Source: Nostoc sp. NMS2
GTDB taxonomy: Bacteria; Cyanobacteriota; Cyanobacteriia; Cyanobacteriales; Nostocaceae
Direction: 5' to 3'
DNA length: 64,000 bases
Assembly (NCBI RefSeq): GCF_017115105.1
Contig: NZ_JABXKH010000176.1
Span: forward strand, 38,362-102,361
Positions 16,053 through 25,638 of the stretch are shown here, in pieces; position 1 is the first letter of the stretch, and each line of letters opens with the position of its first letter. Made by a program: the position numbers and the translations under genes. Below the pieces are notes generated by a model that searched no databases, was not told where the DNA came from, and worked only from the letters and a program-made list of their open reading frames with translations.

Positions 16053-16436
16053 GGAGTAGGGAGCAGGGGGAGATGAGGGGGACAAGGAGGATAAGAGGGA
16101 TAAGGGAGAATTATTAAACAAGTTTCTTCTTTGTCTTCCCCCTCTCCCCTATCTCTTCCCATGCCCATTGGATCTAGTAGTTAGTCTTTCATTGTGGTAT
16201 GAAAACAGACTTGATATTTATCTTTAAAAGGAAGAGTAAAAGAGGATATTTCAGGGGGTAAGAAGAAAAAATGCTAAAGAGAACTATTATTAGATAATTT
16301 CAGCCCACTTGAGTGGACTTTGGCTATCAGCCTTGCACTTCAGCATAGGGCGGGATGTCGAGCAAGTGCGATACTTTAAAAAGTATAAAAAATTATTCTG
16401 TAATATAATAGTCGTGTTTTTTATTAAATATCGTTT
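16053..16436. promoter_or_regulatory. Spacer with low-complexity DNA and a possible -10 box for the xylanase gene
   Basis: 16053-16160 is purine-rich then pyrimidine-rich filler. Next comes a short segment with CAGCCCACTTGAGTGGACTT (a small palindrome). A TATAAT hexamer at 16404-16409 lies 27 bases before the xylanase ATG; no convincing -35 is seen. Nothing else is recognisable. Confidence 0.35.
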
Positions 16437-17594
16437 ATGCCTTATCGCAGAAAATTTTTAAAAAGAGCAGGATACACAACCCTTTCTGCCTTATTGACTA
16501 TGGGGTTTTTACAAAAGGATAAGCAGAAGGAAGATGGTAGCACAAATGCTGCTCCGGCAAATTATCTAAGTGCAAATGTCAATTCTCCCCTTCGACAATT
16601 AGCAGCCGCCAAAGGCAAGCGTTATGGCGCAGCAGTTTCTACTGATATTTTGCTAAAAGAGAAGGATTACGCTGACCTAATTGCTCGTGAATGTTCGATA
16701 GTGACACCAAATGGTGAATTAAAATGGAACGCCACTGAACCACAGCCAGGAAAATTTACCTTTGAATCAGCAGATGCGATCGCTGGTTTCTGCCAAAAGC
16801 ATAATATAGAATTGCACGGGCATACCCTTTTCTGGCACATGGGAAAACCAGACTGGCTTCCTTACCCCCCCACTCTTAAAATGCTCGAACGCCATGTTAC
16901 AGGAGTCATGGGTCATTATCGCAATAGCCCCGTTTTGAAATCTTGGGATATTGCCAATGAAATCATCGCTGATAGTGAAAAGGAAACTGATAATCCTACC
17001 TACGGTTTGCGTAAAGGGGTAAAACGAGAATTAATTCGAGATTTGTTTTTATTAGCAGCTTCAGTTGATAGTAGCAAGAAATTTTACCTCAACGATTTCG
17101 GCATCGAAGGTGCTACATGGAAATCAGAACGTTTCTTAAAAATGGTCGAATATCTGAAGAATAGTGGCGTTAAAATTGACGGCGCAGGTATCCAATCACA
17201 TCTATGGTTTTCTACTGCTTATGGTTTTGATGAAAAAGGATTTAATTCCGTCTTAAAACGACTTAACGATCTGGAAGTTAAACCTCTAATCACAGAATTA
17301 GATATTATCATTGATACCCCACTGCCCGATAGTATCAAAAAGCTAGACCAGATGGTAGCCGACAGTTACAAGCGATATCTTGACCTCTGCTTTGCGGCTG
17401 GAGTTGATACTGTAATCACATGGGGAATCACCGACCGTCATACCTGGATACGTCATCCTGACTGGATACCAGGAAAAACATTTAGAAACAATCCAAGTCT
17501 CTGGAAATTTCTGCGTCCACTTCCCTTCGATGAAAACCTACAACCTAAACTTGCTTGCAACGCCATTGCCAAGGCTTTTCAGCAAGCAACCTAA
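16437..17594 (+). CDS. Endo-1,4-beta-xylanase, glycoside hydrolase family 10, with Tat-like signal
   Basis: At 385 residues it fits a single GH10 domain. The N-terminus MPYRRKFLKRAGYTTLSALL carries RRKFLK, a twin-arginine motif, before a short hydrophobic core, so export is likely. Substrate-site motifs KWNATEPQPGKFTF, HGHTLFWH and WDIANEI (acid/base Glu175) are followed by ITELDI (nucleophile Glu287) and a late WGITDRHTW. All catalytic residues are intact. GH10 enzymes cleave xylan or related beta-glycans. In this setting the target may be the cell's own sheath or external plant-like polysaccharide; that is speculation. The exopolysaccharide cluster lies next, convergently. Confidence 0.92.
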   Translation: MPYRRKFLKRAGYTTLSALLTMGFLQKDKQKEDGSTNAAPANYLSANVNSPLRQLAAAKGKRYGAAVSTDILLKEKDYADLIARECSIVTPNGELKWNATEPQPGKFTFESADAIAGFCQKHNIELHGHTLFWHMGKPDWLPYPPTLKMLERHVTGVMGHYRNSPVLKSWDIANEIIADSEKETDNPTYGLRKGVKRELIRDLFLLAASVDSSKKFYLNDFGIEGATWKSERFLKMVEYLKNSGVKIDGAGIQSHLWFSTAYGFDEKGFNSVLKRLNDLEVKPLITELDIIIDTPLPDSIKKLDQMVADSYKRYLDLCFAAGVDTVITWGITDRHTWIRHPDWIPGKTFRNNPSLWKFLRPLPFDENLQPKLACNAIAKAFQQAT

Positions 17595-17702
17595 TACTTT
17601 ACCCAGACGTAAATAGCGCTTTCAAGTGTCATTCTTAACGAAGTATGTGGGGATATTATTCATCATTTACGATGATGATACATAAAGTGTCTTGATTAAT
17701 TA

Positions 17703-17768
17703 GTCAGAAACCCCAGCCCTAAAGGGCGAGGCTTGAAAAAGCCTAAATTTGACCAGTCTAAGTTATTC
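17703..17768. repeat. Dispersed hairpin repeat, copy 1
   Basis: GTCAGAAACCCCAGCCCTAA, a short hairpin (GCCCTAAAGGGC) and GGCTTGAAAAAGCC, then AATTTGACCAGTCTAAGTT. A related copy in the same orientation lies at 45344-45410. The middle changes by compensating substitutions (GCCCTAAAGGGC becomes CGGCTAAAGCCG) so the hairpin is kept. It sits just downstream of the xylanase gene. Confidence 0.7.
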
Positions 17769-17839
17769 AGCCTTAATACAGTATTTCATAAATTCGTGAC
17801 AAATTAAGTGACGTACTGGTGAGGCTTGGCGAAACTCAA

Positions 17840-18664
17840 TTATGCTACAAACTTGTGGAATCTTGTACTGAGAAATAGCCGCATTCTATTTTTTTTTTGT
17901 TGGCTTGGCATACTCCAAATTTCTCGTAAAAATAATGTAGCTACAAACCAAGGCTCAAGCAAGTAACGTTTCCAAAGTCTTTTCGGTTCAGATAACAAAC
18001 GATACAACCATTCCAAACCAACCCTTCCCATCCAGCGAGGAGGAGTAGGTACTGCTCCTGCTACATAGTCCATACAGGCTCCACTAGTCAAAATAGTGTT
18101 GGCATCAATATATTCCAGATTTTCCAAAATCCAATGCTCTTGGCGTGGCATACCCATTCCCACCATTAATACATGAGGTTTGTAAGCATTAATTGCAGCC
18201 AGAGTGGCAAGATTTTCTTCACTATCTTTATCCATATCAATATAGCCATGAGCGCAAGCAATCTGTAAACCAGGAAATTTCTGGCGCAAAATACTTGCTC
18301 CTTGTTCCGCCACTCCTGGCTTTGAACCTAAGTAGAATACACGCCAGTCTTTATTAGCTGCTTCTGCCATCAGAGGCCATACCCAGTCAGCATAGGTTAC
18401 TCTTTGTTCTCGTTTCATTGGAAAACCTAACAACTTTCCAATAAACAATAGAGGCATACCATCAATATGGATAAATTCAGCCTTGGCATAAAACGCTTGC
18501 ATCTTTGGGTCGTTATGAAAGAGATAAAGACTATGCAAGTTGTGATTAGCAATAATCCATTTCTCCTTTTTCTCAATAGATTCTTCAATTAATAAATTTA
18601 ACTCTGGGATAGAGAGTGCATCAACTTTAATACCAAGAAGTTTATAAGAAAATCGATTTTTCAT
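17840..18664 (-). CDS. WecG/TagA/CpsF family glycosyltransferase (GT26)
   Basis: The 274-residue protein has the GT26 pattern: KVDALSIPELNLLIEESIE near the start, IANHNLHSLYLFHNDPKM, FIHIDGMPLLFIGKLLG, WRVFYLGSKPGVAEQGA, and VLMVGMGMPRQEHWI followed by a basic C-terminal region (GRVGLEWLYRLLSEPKRLWKRY). Such enzymes add N-acetylmannosamine(uronic acid) or a related sugar to the lipid-linked first sugar and associate with the membrane through the C-terminus. It is the last gene of the minus-strand polysaccharide cluster, separated by 156 bp of AT-rich DNA from the gene before it. Confidence 0.92.
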   Translation of the reverse strand: MKNRFSYKLLGIKVDALSIPELNLLIEESIEKKEKWIIANHNLHSLYLFHNDPKMQAFYAKAEFIHIDGMPLLFIGKLLGFPMKREQRVTYADWVWPLMAEAANKDWRVFYLGSKPGVAEQGASILRQKFPGLQIACAHGYIDMDKDSEENLATLAAINAYKPHVLMVGMGMPRQEHWILENLEYIDANTILTSGACMDYVAGAVPTPPRWMGRVGLEWLYRLLSEPKRLWKRYLLEPWFVATLFLREIWSMPSQQKKNRMRLFLSTRFHKFVA

Positions 18665-18820
18665 GATTTAAAGAATTTTTATTTTTAGAATTATGAGAGT
18701 TTATTTCAAAGGAAAGGTGAGTATTTAAAAATTAATTGCTAGCAATATTTAAATATTTCAAATCTTCAATACTAAAAAAATTATTTTTTTAGGTCTATAT
18801 ATTATTTGAAATAAACTTAA

Positions 18821-19972
18821 CTAAGAACGACTTACTTCCATGAGAATTTGTGCGATATTCTGCGCTCTTGCATTCCAGGAATATTTCTCTGTAATTAAGG
18901 TATATGCTGTATCTACAAGTGATTGATATTTCTCAAAATTTGAAGCTGCATCTAGCACTGTATTAGCGACTTCCTCAGTAGAATATCCTGTTACTAAAAG
19001 ATGTTCCAAGTGCCGAAATTCTTCTAAACCTCGCAATCCTTCTGGTGTTGATACAACTAACTTTCTACTAGCGAAATAATCTAACGCTTTATTCCGAGCG
19101 CCACCGGCTACTGCTTGCTTAGAGAATGGTAGCAAAGCAATATCTGCATATTTAACATATTTAACAAAATCCTCTCTTTTCGGTAAAAACCCCAAAAAAG
19201 AAAGATTAGAAGGTATTGGTTCTGAAACATCACTACTATCCCTACCTATAACAACAAAATGTATTTTCTCCTGATTATTTTCAATATGTTTAGCAACCTG
19301 AATAGTCATTGACACAGACATATCATTACTTGGAAACTGAAATGTTTTAGGAGCAATAAGAATCACTATTTTTGCTGGTCTAAATTCTTGATAAGGGTCT
19401 TTGCTCAAAAACGATTCAGTATTTAGTAAGTCTTCAGTAACTCCATTGCCGATACTATAAATCTGTTGTGGAGTTTTACCATACCACTGAGAAATTAGTT
19501 TAGGAATTGAGTCACCTGCTGCAATAATTGGACTACCAGAAAATATCAGAATTCCCTGAGCAATATATGTCTTAATACATTGTACAAACTCCTTGAAAGG
19601 ATTGGCAACTGAAAACAAGCGCATCCAGTATTCATACGCTGAAAATGTATGGAAATCCAAGACAAGAGAGGAATTTCTGTGTTTTCTAAGCTTAAGTGAA
19701 ATTAAAGCAGCTAATCCAGGTAACGTTTCTTGAGCATAAACAATATCTGGACAAAACTCATCGATACATTTTTCTATAGTTTGAATATATGACTTCAGGC
19801 TTCTTGACCCAATCGAAATAGAAGGTGCATACTTAACAGATGAACAATCTAATCCTAGCTGAAAAACATCAAAATACTTAGTAAGATATTGTCCTAGATA
19901 AAAAGGTCTAGTAAATGCACCAAATGGTTGACTAGAATCAAGTGTTGAGACAATTAGTAAGCGTTTACCCAT
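18821..19972 (-). CDS. Glycosyltransferase, GT-B fold (group 1-like)
   Basis: The 383-residue protein begins MGKRLLIVSTLDSSQPFGAF and has two Rossmann-like halves. The C-terminal half shows PSNLSFLGFLPKREDFVKY, then ADIALLPFSKQAVAGGARNK and ALDYFASRKLVVSTPEGLRG, the usual donor-binding region of group 1 glycosyltransferases, though the classical E-x7-E motif is not clear. The donor sugar cannot be read from the sequence. It is cytoplasmic and peripheral to the membrane, and part of the exopolysaccharide cluster. Confidence 0.85.
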   Translation of the reverse strand: MGKRLLIVSTLDSSQPFGAFTRPFYLGQYLTKYFDVFQLGLDCSSVKYAPSISIGSRSLKSYIQTIEKCIDEFCPDIVYAQETLPGLAALISLKLRKHRNSSLVLDFHTFSAYEYWMRLFSVANPFKEFVQCIKTYIAQGILIFSGSPIIAAGDSIPKLISQWYGKTPQQIYSIGNGVTEDLLNTESFLSKDPYQEFRPAKIVILIAPKTFQFPSNDMSVSMTIQVAKHIENNQEKIHFVVIGRDSSDVSEPIPSNLSFLGFLPKREDFVKYVKYADIALLPFSKQAVAGGARNKALDYFASRKLVVSTPEGLRGLEEFRHLEHLLVTGYSTEEVANTVLDAASNFEKYQSLVDTAYTLITEKYSWNARAQNIAQILMEVSRS

Positions 19973-20086
19973 AATATACTAATGATTTCAATATTTAATA
20001 ATTGATTTTTTAATCTACATTTTTTAACTTATTTAGATAGTTATGAATTATCCAAATACCATTAGTAAACGATCCTAGTAGCAGAA

Positions 20087-20980
20087 TCAAACTTCTGAGT
20101 TGGTTTGGTTAATATCTTCAGAAAATGTGGGAGAAATTGCCAAATTTTTGTAACCAATAATTGCTCTTATATAGGGTAAAAACCAGTAAAATATCCATAA
20201 TGGCCCAGAGTGTCTGATACAAAATATAGTCCAAGGCTTTAATGGAAATCCTTTAATTTGTAGTGCCTTTTTTAAGCGCTGTAATATACTTAAATTAGTA
20301 TCTACCCAACTATTGCGGATAGAGTTTTTAGTACAAGTACCAATATATTCAGGAGCTACCCATATTTGACAACCTAATTTACGCGCTCTGAGGGCATAAT
20401 CTAAATCTCCTAAACTGTGAATAAAAGCTGTATCAATATTGCCAACTTTTACTGCAACAGTTTTAGGGATTAGCACACAGTTCCCATACATAGCATCGCA
20501 TTTTTGAATAACCGAACTTGGTTCTAAAAATTCAAACTTGTTAGAATACCACTTTTTAGATTTTACTGCTCCTCCATAGGTTGCTTTTCCTGTCATTGGG
20601 TCTTTAGTTGAACCAACTACAATTGAGTCTGGATAACCTTGTTCAGTCAAATCTTGATGAATTTGTAACAATTTACTGACAACATTGGCTTCTAGAAATG
20701 TGTCATCATTCAACCACAGATAATAGTCATATTGATTTTTTATCGCCTCACCAAAGGCGAGATGCATTCCTCCCACCCAAAATAAATTACCATTACCCTG
20801 AAGAATGTGTACCTCTGGATATTCTGCTTTGATAGCTTGTGTAGTCCCGTCAGAGCTACCATCATCAGTTAGATAAACATCACAATGATGTTTTTGCTCA
20901 TATAAAGTATGTAGACAGGCGAGAGTTGTATTACGCCTGTTATGACAGGTCATAACTACAGCTATATTTGCTTTTTTCAT
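20087..20980 (-). CDS. Glycosyltransferase family 2 (rhamnosyltransferase-like)
   Basis: It has 297 residues. The GT2 core starts at VVMTCHNRRNTTLACLHTL, with DVYLTDDGSSDGT (nucleotide-binding Asp residues) and WLNDDTFLE (DxD-like metal site, about residues 90-98), and later SLGDLDYALRARKLG, the usual acceptor loop. The C-terminus is hydrophobic, with a possible membrane-associated helix near WIFYWFLPYIRAI. A good GAGGTAAA ribosome-binding site precedes the ATG. It transfers one sugar of the repeat unit; the sugar itself is unknown. Confidence 0.9.
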   Translation of the reverse strand: MKKANIAVVMTCHNRRNTTLACLHTLYEQKHHCDVYLTDDGSSDGTTQAIKAEYPEVHILQGNGNLFWVGGMHLAFGEAIKNQYDYYLWLNDDTFLEANVVSKLLQIHQDLTEQGYPDSIVVGSTKDPMTGKATYGGAVKSKKWYSNKFEFLEPSSVIQKCDAMYGNCVLIPKTVAVKVGNIDTAFIHSLGDLDYALRARKLGCQIWVAPEYIGTCTKNSIRNSWVDTNLSILQRLKKALQIKGFPLKPWTIFCIRHSGPLWIFYWFLPYIRAIIGYKNLAISPTFSEDINQTNSEV

Positions 20981-21056
20981 CCTATTTACCTCATGTAATT
21001 TCTATGGAAACAAGCAATACAAATAATAAAGCTAAACGTAATTATTTCCATTACGT

Positions 21057-22073
21057 TTAAAGTTTAGCCATTTTTTCTATCCAGCCACTCAAATTAATAT
21101 CTAAATTAAAGTTTCGTAATTTTTGTTCCATTCTTCTAATTACCAGCATATATCGATGCAAAACTGATACACGAGGCATTTTGAGTCTGACAACCTCTTG
21201 ACACAACCATAGATATTTTTCGGAATCCATGTTAAGTTTTTTAAATTTTTTGATTTGTGCATTCCAATCGTTATAGAAGAATAAGTTGAAATAATGAATC
21301 GATATAATATCATTCCAATGTTTAATTTGCAATTCTGTTGATAAGCGGTTATGTAAAGGTAATGGATAACTATAATTAGCAGGAAGATGTTCGACGTTTT
21401 CTTCCAAGGCACATAAAGTTACAGACAAAACAGACTGCTCAACAAAATAAATACCTTGGGGAGGGGTGATATCAAGGCGCATGACTTTTTCAAAATTCTC
21501 TTTCCAAGCTGTAAATATACCCGCACTCCTTCTGACAACGACCAAACCAGAATTCCAGTAAGCTCTAATCCTTTTTTTACCAATTGGTGTTTCAACAAAT
21601 ACCTCACGCTTTACCCCCAGCACTTCATATAATTTTTGCCAGTACCATTCTTGAGAGTCTCGCAAACCTGTAGAACCAATTCCTTGACCATACTCAGGAC
21701 GTAAACGAGCGTTACAATTAACAGGCAATAAAAACTCTTTTGGTTCAGAAAAAAAGCATTTATCACTGTCTAGAAAAACTAATATTTCTGCGTCGATATT
21801 TTGTTCTGCATAAGCACACGCCAGAGGCTTATTTGCTAAATAATATTCATGAAATTCTTGATTGATAGGGACTTGTTGATGATTTACCTGCAACGCTTCA
21901 AATGCTTTTTGGGTTTGCTTTGATATTGGTTCACCTACTCTAGGATGAAAACTATATATAGGTGTATCTTTCAATTCTCCACAGAACTTACGAATACTTT
22001 CTGCAAGCATTAAAGACTGAGCTTCTAAGCGCCCAGGTTCTGTACAAATTATAAAAGCTATAGGTATTGACAT
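21057..22073 (-). CDS. Putative GT-A-type glycosyltransferase (unclassified)
   Basis: The 338-residue protein begins IPIAFIICTEPGRLEAQSLM. A DxD-like motif stands in AEILVFLDSDKCFFSEP at about residues 95-110, and YWNSGLVVVRRS resembles the acceptor region of GT-A enzymes that act on nucleotide sugars. I do not recognise the exact family. It sits in frame with the cluster, 24 bp after the GT4 gene upstream of it, so co-transcription is very likely. The start ATG is well supported by spacing. Confidence 0.75.
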   Translation of the reverse strand: MSIPIAFIICTEPGRLEAQSLMLAESIRKFCGELKDTPIYSFHPRVGEPISKQTQKAFEALQVNHQQVPINQEFHEYYLANKPLACAYAEQNIDAEILVFLDSDKCFFSEPKEFLLPVNCNARLRPEYGQGIGSTGLRDSQEWYWQKLYEVLGVKREVFVETPIGKKRIRAYWNSGLVVVRRSAGIFTAWKENFEKVMRLDITPPQGIYFVEQSVLSVTLCALEENVEHLPANYSYPLPLHNRLSTELQIKHWNDIISIHYFNLFFYNDWNAQIKKFKKLNMDSEKYLWLCQEVVRLKMPRVSVLHRYMLVIRRMEQKLRNFNLDINLSGWIEKMAKL

Positions 22074-22097
22074 ATTATGAAGTATTTATTTACTAAA

Positions 22098-23369
22098 TTA
22101 GTTACTAAATGAAGATTTCTTGCCTATCATCAATATTTCCTCAAACAAAGCTGAATAACGACGTGCTTGAAGTTCTAGAGTGAATTCTTGTTCTGCTTTC
22201 TCACGAGCATAGAATGACAGCTTTTCTAACCTCTGCTCATTTTCAAGTATCCAGGCAATTCCTTTGGCGAAATCGCCAACTTCATAAGGGTTAGCTAAGT
22301 AGCCATTTTGCTGATGATCGACAATATCTTTTAAGCCAGTAGAATTAAATGCAACAACTGGAGTACCACAAGCGAGTGATTCAGAAGCTGTCTGTCCAAA
22401 AGATTCTTGCAGAGACGGCACAAGCATCACATCAGCTGCTGAGTAAACAGTTGCTAAAGATATATCATCATATAAATGCCCCAAATAGTATGTCTTAAAG
22501 CCTAAATCGGGTGGATTTTCCGGTTGAGATGCCCCAAAAATCACCACCTCAAAGTTGTCCTTCCATCCAGATTTACTCAATTCTTGTAGAGCTGGCTGCA
22601 ACAAATGAAATCCTTTATTGCGATCGCTTGTTGCTTCTATGGCTCCAAAGAGAATCAGCTTCTTATCTTGAGGTAACTTCAGCGTTTCTCGGGCAAAATA
22701 CTGATTAATAGGTCGGTATTTTTGAGTATCCAATCCGTGAGGAATCACCTCAATTCGCAAATTTTGGAACAAAGAACTGGAACGAGCGCACTCTGCTAAC
22801 CAAGAACTTGGGGAAACCAGAGTTAAATTAATATTTTTCCAAGCTTTTACTTTGCGCCGCCATACCCAACGGGATAAATCCCACTCACTACTACTGTTGA
22901 GTTGAGGGCAAGCTCCGCAGGATACTTTGTAGCGATCGCATTCTCCAATAACGTGACACCCCCCAGTAAACCCCCACATATCATGGAGAGTCCAAACTAA
23001 AGGACGCTTCAGTTTAGGGAACGTTTCTATTTGCATAAAAGCCGCGCTAATCCAATGCAAATTGATTATATCTGGATTAATCTGAGCGACTTTAGGAATA
23101 ACTCTATCTGGCAGCCATTGAATAAAAAATGGAGTATTTTTCTTTTGAGGATAAAGCTTTAATGGTAGGCTTTCAAATGTCAATTTGGCTTTGGCGATAC
23201 CTTGAGATAGCCTAATTTTTGGGGCGATTACTGTTTTATCATTACTAGATTTTTCCTGAACTAGCATTTGTGACTGTAGTCCTATATCTTGCAAACCTGT
23301 ATGCAAGCGATAGGCAGCCCTTGCAGCACCTCCACCAATATCGTGAGTACTAAGATGTAAAACTTTCAT
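22098..23369 (-). CDS. Glycosyltransferase family 4
   Basis: It has 423 residues. The N-terminus MKVLHLSTHDIGGGAARAAY is typical of GT4 enzymes, and the C-terminal donor domain has KKLILFGAIEATSDRNKGF, ADVMLVPSLQESFGQTASES and LACGTPVVAFNSTGLKDIV (Glu-rich E-x7-E region). An internal GDP/lipid-facing segment carries CHVIGECDRYKVSCGACPQL, a Cys-rich loop also seen in GT4 proteins annotated as colanic-acid or cellulose-like transferases. Its first 20 bases overlap the end of the polymerase gene, showing tight coupling. Confidence 0.92.
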   Translation of the reverse strand: MKVLHLSTHDIGGGAARAAYRLHTGLQDIGLQSQMLVQEKSSNDKTVIAPKIRLSQGIAKAKLTFESLPLKLYPQKKNTPFFIQWLPDRVIPKVAQINPDIINLHWISAAFMQIETFPKLKRPLVWTLHDMWGFTGGCHVIGECDRYKVSCGACPQLNSSSEWDLSRWVWRRKVKAWKNINLTLVSPSSWLAECARSSSLFQNLRIEVIPHGLDTQKYRPINQYFARETLKLPQDKKLILFGAIEATSDRNKGFHLLQPALQELSKSGWKDNFEVVIFGASQPENPPDLGFKTYYLGHLYDDISLATVYSAADVMLVPSLQESFGQTASESLACGTPVVAFNSTGLKDIVDHQQNGYLANPYEVGDFAKGIAWILENEQRLEKLSFYAREKAEQEFTLELQARRYSALFEEILMIGKKSSFSN

Positions 23370-24624
23370 TTGTTTTAACTTCGTAATTACTAACTAAAAT
23401 ATTTTTACGATTTTGTTGATATTCAAGAGTCAAAGATAGAGACGTAGTGACATACATTAACCAATTCCAACTGGGAGTTAATAATCTTGCTTCTGAAAAA
23501 TTAACTATTACAATAATAATTAGCATCTGCATTGGCCAATAATCTTCCGGTTTTTTAGCGACAGAAATAATTCGAGTCAATGCCATTACAAAGAACCGGA
23601 AAAACCCTGCGGCAAAAGTCAAAAAACCTAAGAATCCTAATTCTAACAATAGTTCTAAAAAACCATTGTGAGCATTACTTGCCCAATCATAAGTAGCTCT
23701 TAGATTAGATGCAGCAGGACTAGTCCAAAATCCAGAAAATCCATAACCTAGCCAGGGTCTTTCCCAAATCTTGGACATCACTAGCTCCCAGAGATCAGAA
23801 CGTCCATTGAAGGTAAGGTCTTTGCCAGAAGTACCAACTATGGTATCGGCATTATTTACAAGTAACATTAAACCGATAATTAGTAACATTAAAGTCGAAG
23901 TAATCAGAATAACTTGTAATTTATAATTAGTTTTTTGAAATGATTTATAAACAGGTAAAAGTAATATCATTGTTAATATAATCGTCAAAGACGTTGTTGA
24001 ACGTGAGAGGATAATTAGACATATAGATATCCCACATATTCCCCACATTAACCAACGATATCTATGGCTACTAAGAGCAAGGTGCAAAAAAACTCCTGCG
24101 CTCCAAGCCATCATGTATCCTAATTCGTTTTTATGACCATAGATTCCACTCCACATACCTACTAATTCACGTGATTGGTGAATATAACCCGGTATGAATG
24201 CAGAAAATATCATAGATAATAATGCAGATGCACCAAGCGCCCAAGCAATTAGTCTCATTTGTTCGCGGAGAGAATAACGCATTGCCAAATAGATTGCTAG
24301 AAAATATAGTCTGATTAAACCTCTCATATAAGTAAGACTAGAACTTAAGTCTCCTGACCATAGAATAGAAAATATAACTATTGTTAGTAGAATAAACTGT
24401 AATGGACTTTTAGTAGTTACATAAAGAAAACCTTTCCAGTATAAAAGTAGGAAATAAAATAGAATTAAATATGAAACTATATTGAATATAGTATCTAGCT
24501 TATCGCCTCCAAGAGTAGATATAGAAATTTCCTGTGCAGGGTGTATGGTCAATGCCCCTACAGTGATAAGTAATAGTAAGACAGTTAATATTTTTTCTGT
24601 TAATTTTACCTTAGTTTCTGACAT
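23350..24624 (-). CDS. O-antigen ligase/polymerase family protein (Wzy-like)
   Basis: The 424-residue protein has about 10-12 membrane helices. The family signature is a large periplasmic loop with FNGRSDLWELVMSKIWERPW and GYGFSGFW, then AHNGFLELLLELGFLGFLTF, the Wzy_C motif with conserved His. It would polymerise repeat units on the outer face of the inner membrane. It ends with a polar tail and overlaps the next gene. Ligase and polymerase members cannot be told apart by eye, but as the only such protein in the cluster it is the likely polymerase. Confidence 0.9.
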   Translation of the reverse strand: MSETKVKLTEKILTVLLLLITVGALTIHPAQEISISTLGGDKLDTIFNIVSYLILFYFLLLYWKGFLYVTTKSPLQFILLTIVIFSILWSGDLSSSLTYMRGLIRLYFLAIYLAMRYSLREQMRLIAWALGASALLSMIFSAFIPGYIHQSRELVGMWSGIYGHKNELGYMMAWSAGVFLHLALSSHRYRWLMWGICGISICLIILSRSTTSLTIILTMILLLPVYKSFQKTNYKLQVILITSTLMLLIIGLMLLVNNADTIVGTSGKDLTFNGRSDLWELVMSKIWERPWLGYGFSGFWTSPAASNLRATYDWASNAHNGFLELLLELGFLGFLTFAAGFFRFFVMALTRIISVAKKPEDYWPMQMLIIIVIVNFSEARLLTPSWNWLMYVTTSLSLTLEYQQNRKNILVSNYEVKTNESFTS

Positions 24625-24656
24625 TTTATCTGTCTATTAATTTACTAGATTTGTTG

Positions 24657-25583
24657 CTATTTTTTGACTGTTGAGTAATTTAGTTTTTTCTTCAATTCTT
24701 CTTTGAAAATATCCAATGCAGTTGCTTTATAGACTGTTTTTTGCGTAAAAACATCTGCCTCTATATTCCTCACAATAAATGGTGGATGTTTTAAGGGAAA
24801 TTCCATTGCTTCCATCGACATATTAATGAACGAAAATTTTTGTTTGGAATTGAAATGAGTTGCGTCTGCACCAACACCAACATTAGAAATTAAATTGACA
24901 TTGGGAATAATGCTTAAGCTACCCTGCATCCAGCAAGCGAATGTCCATTGATAATCCCAGGTTATTCCTGTAGGATTGTTATAAATAGACTGAAATATTC
25001 GTCGCCAATAATTTACTGCTTTTGTATCTATAAGAATGTCATATAAAATGTTTTCTGCTTGCACCTCTTTCCAGAGTTTCATGGTCAAATCATAATGTTG
25101 CCAAGCACGTCTCCAACTTGCCCAACCCCAGCAGTGGTTATAACGAGAAAAGTAGTAACTGTAATTTGTGCGTTTTCGTCCAAATTGAACATTTTGGGCA
25201 GATATTGTACTGATTCTAGTATCATATCTATATTTTTCCAGTAGTTCTTCACTAAATCTGAAAAAATTCGGATGAGGGATACAATCATCTTCTAAAATAA
25301 TTGTCTCTTCAACATTATTAAATACCCAATCTAAACCACTAGATACTCGTTTTGCACAACCTAAGTTGATATCAGAATAATTTTTAATAACCTCACATTC
25401 CCAATCAACTCTTTCAATAATTGCCCTAGTTTCTTCACACTTTTCTGCCTCACCTTCGCGGTCAGTGCGCGGCCCATCTGCAATTACAAAAAGTTTTTTT
25501 GGCTTGGCTTGGCGAATAGCTTCAAAAACTTTCTCTGTTTTTTGTGAGCGATTGAAAATAATAATAGTTACTGGTGTTTGCAT
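24657..25583 (-). CDS. Glycosyltransferase, GT-A fold (HlpA-like / GT2-related)
   Basis: The 308-residue protein begins MQTPVTIIIFNRSQKTEKVF; the KLFVIADGPR and NNVEETIILEDDCIPHPNFF segments give the nucleotide-sugar binding and acidic metal motifs. YNHCWGWASWRRAWQHYD is a conserved stretch in proteins often annotated as HlpA-like or GT2 family members. The acceptor and donor are unknown. It lies 32 bp from the polymerase gene, inside the polysaccharide cluster. Confidence 0.85.
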   Translation of the reverse strand: MQTPVTIIIFNRSQKTEKVFEAIRQAKPKKLFVIADGPRTDREGEAEKCEETRAIIERVDWECEVIKNYSDINLGCAKRVSSGLDWVFNNVEETIILEDDCIPHPNFFRFSEELLEKYRYDTRISTISAQNVQFGRKRTNYSYYFSRYNHCWGWASWRRAWQHYDLTMKLWKEVQAENILYDILIDTKAVNYWRRIFQSIYNNPTGITWDYQWTFACWMQGSLSIIPNVNLISNVGVGADATHFNSKQKFSFINMSMEAMEFPLKHPPFIVRNIEADVFTQKTVYKATALDIFKEELKKKLNYSTVKK

Positions 25584-25638
25584 ATTTAATTAATTTGGCT
25601 AATGTCATTAATATAGTATTAAAAATCAATAATAAGAA

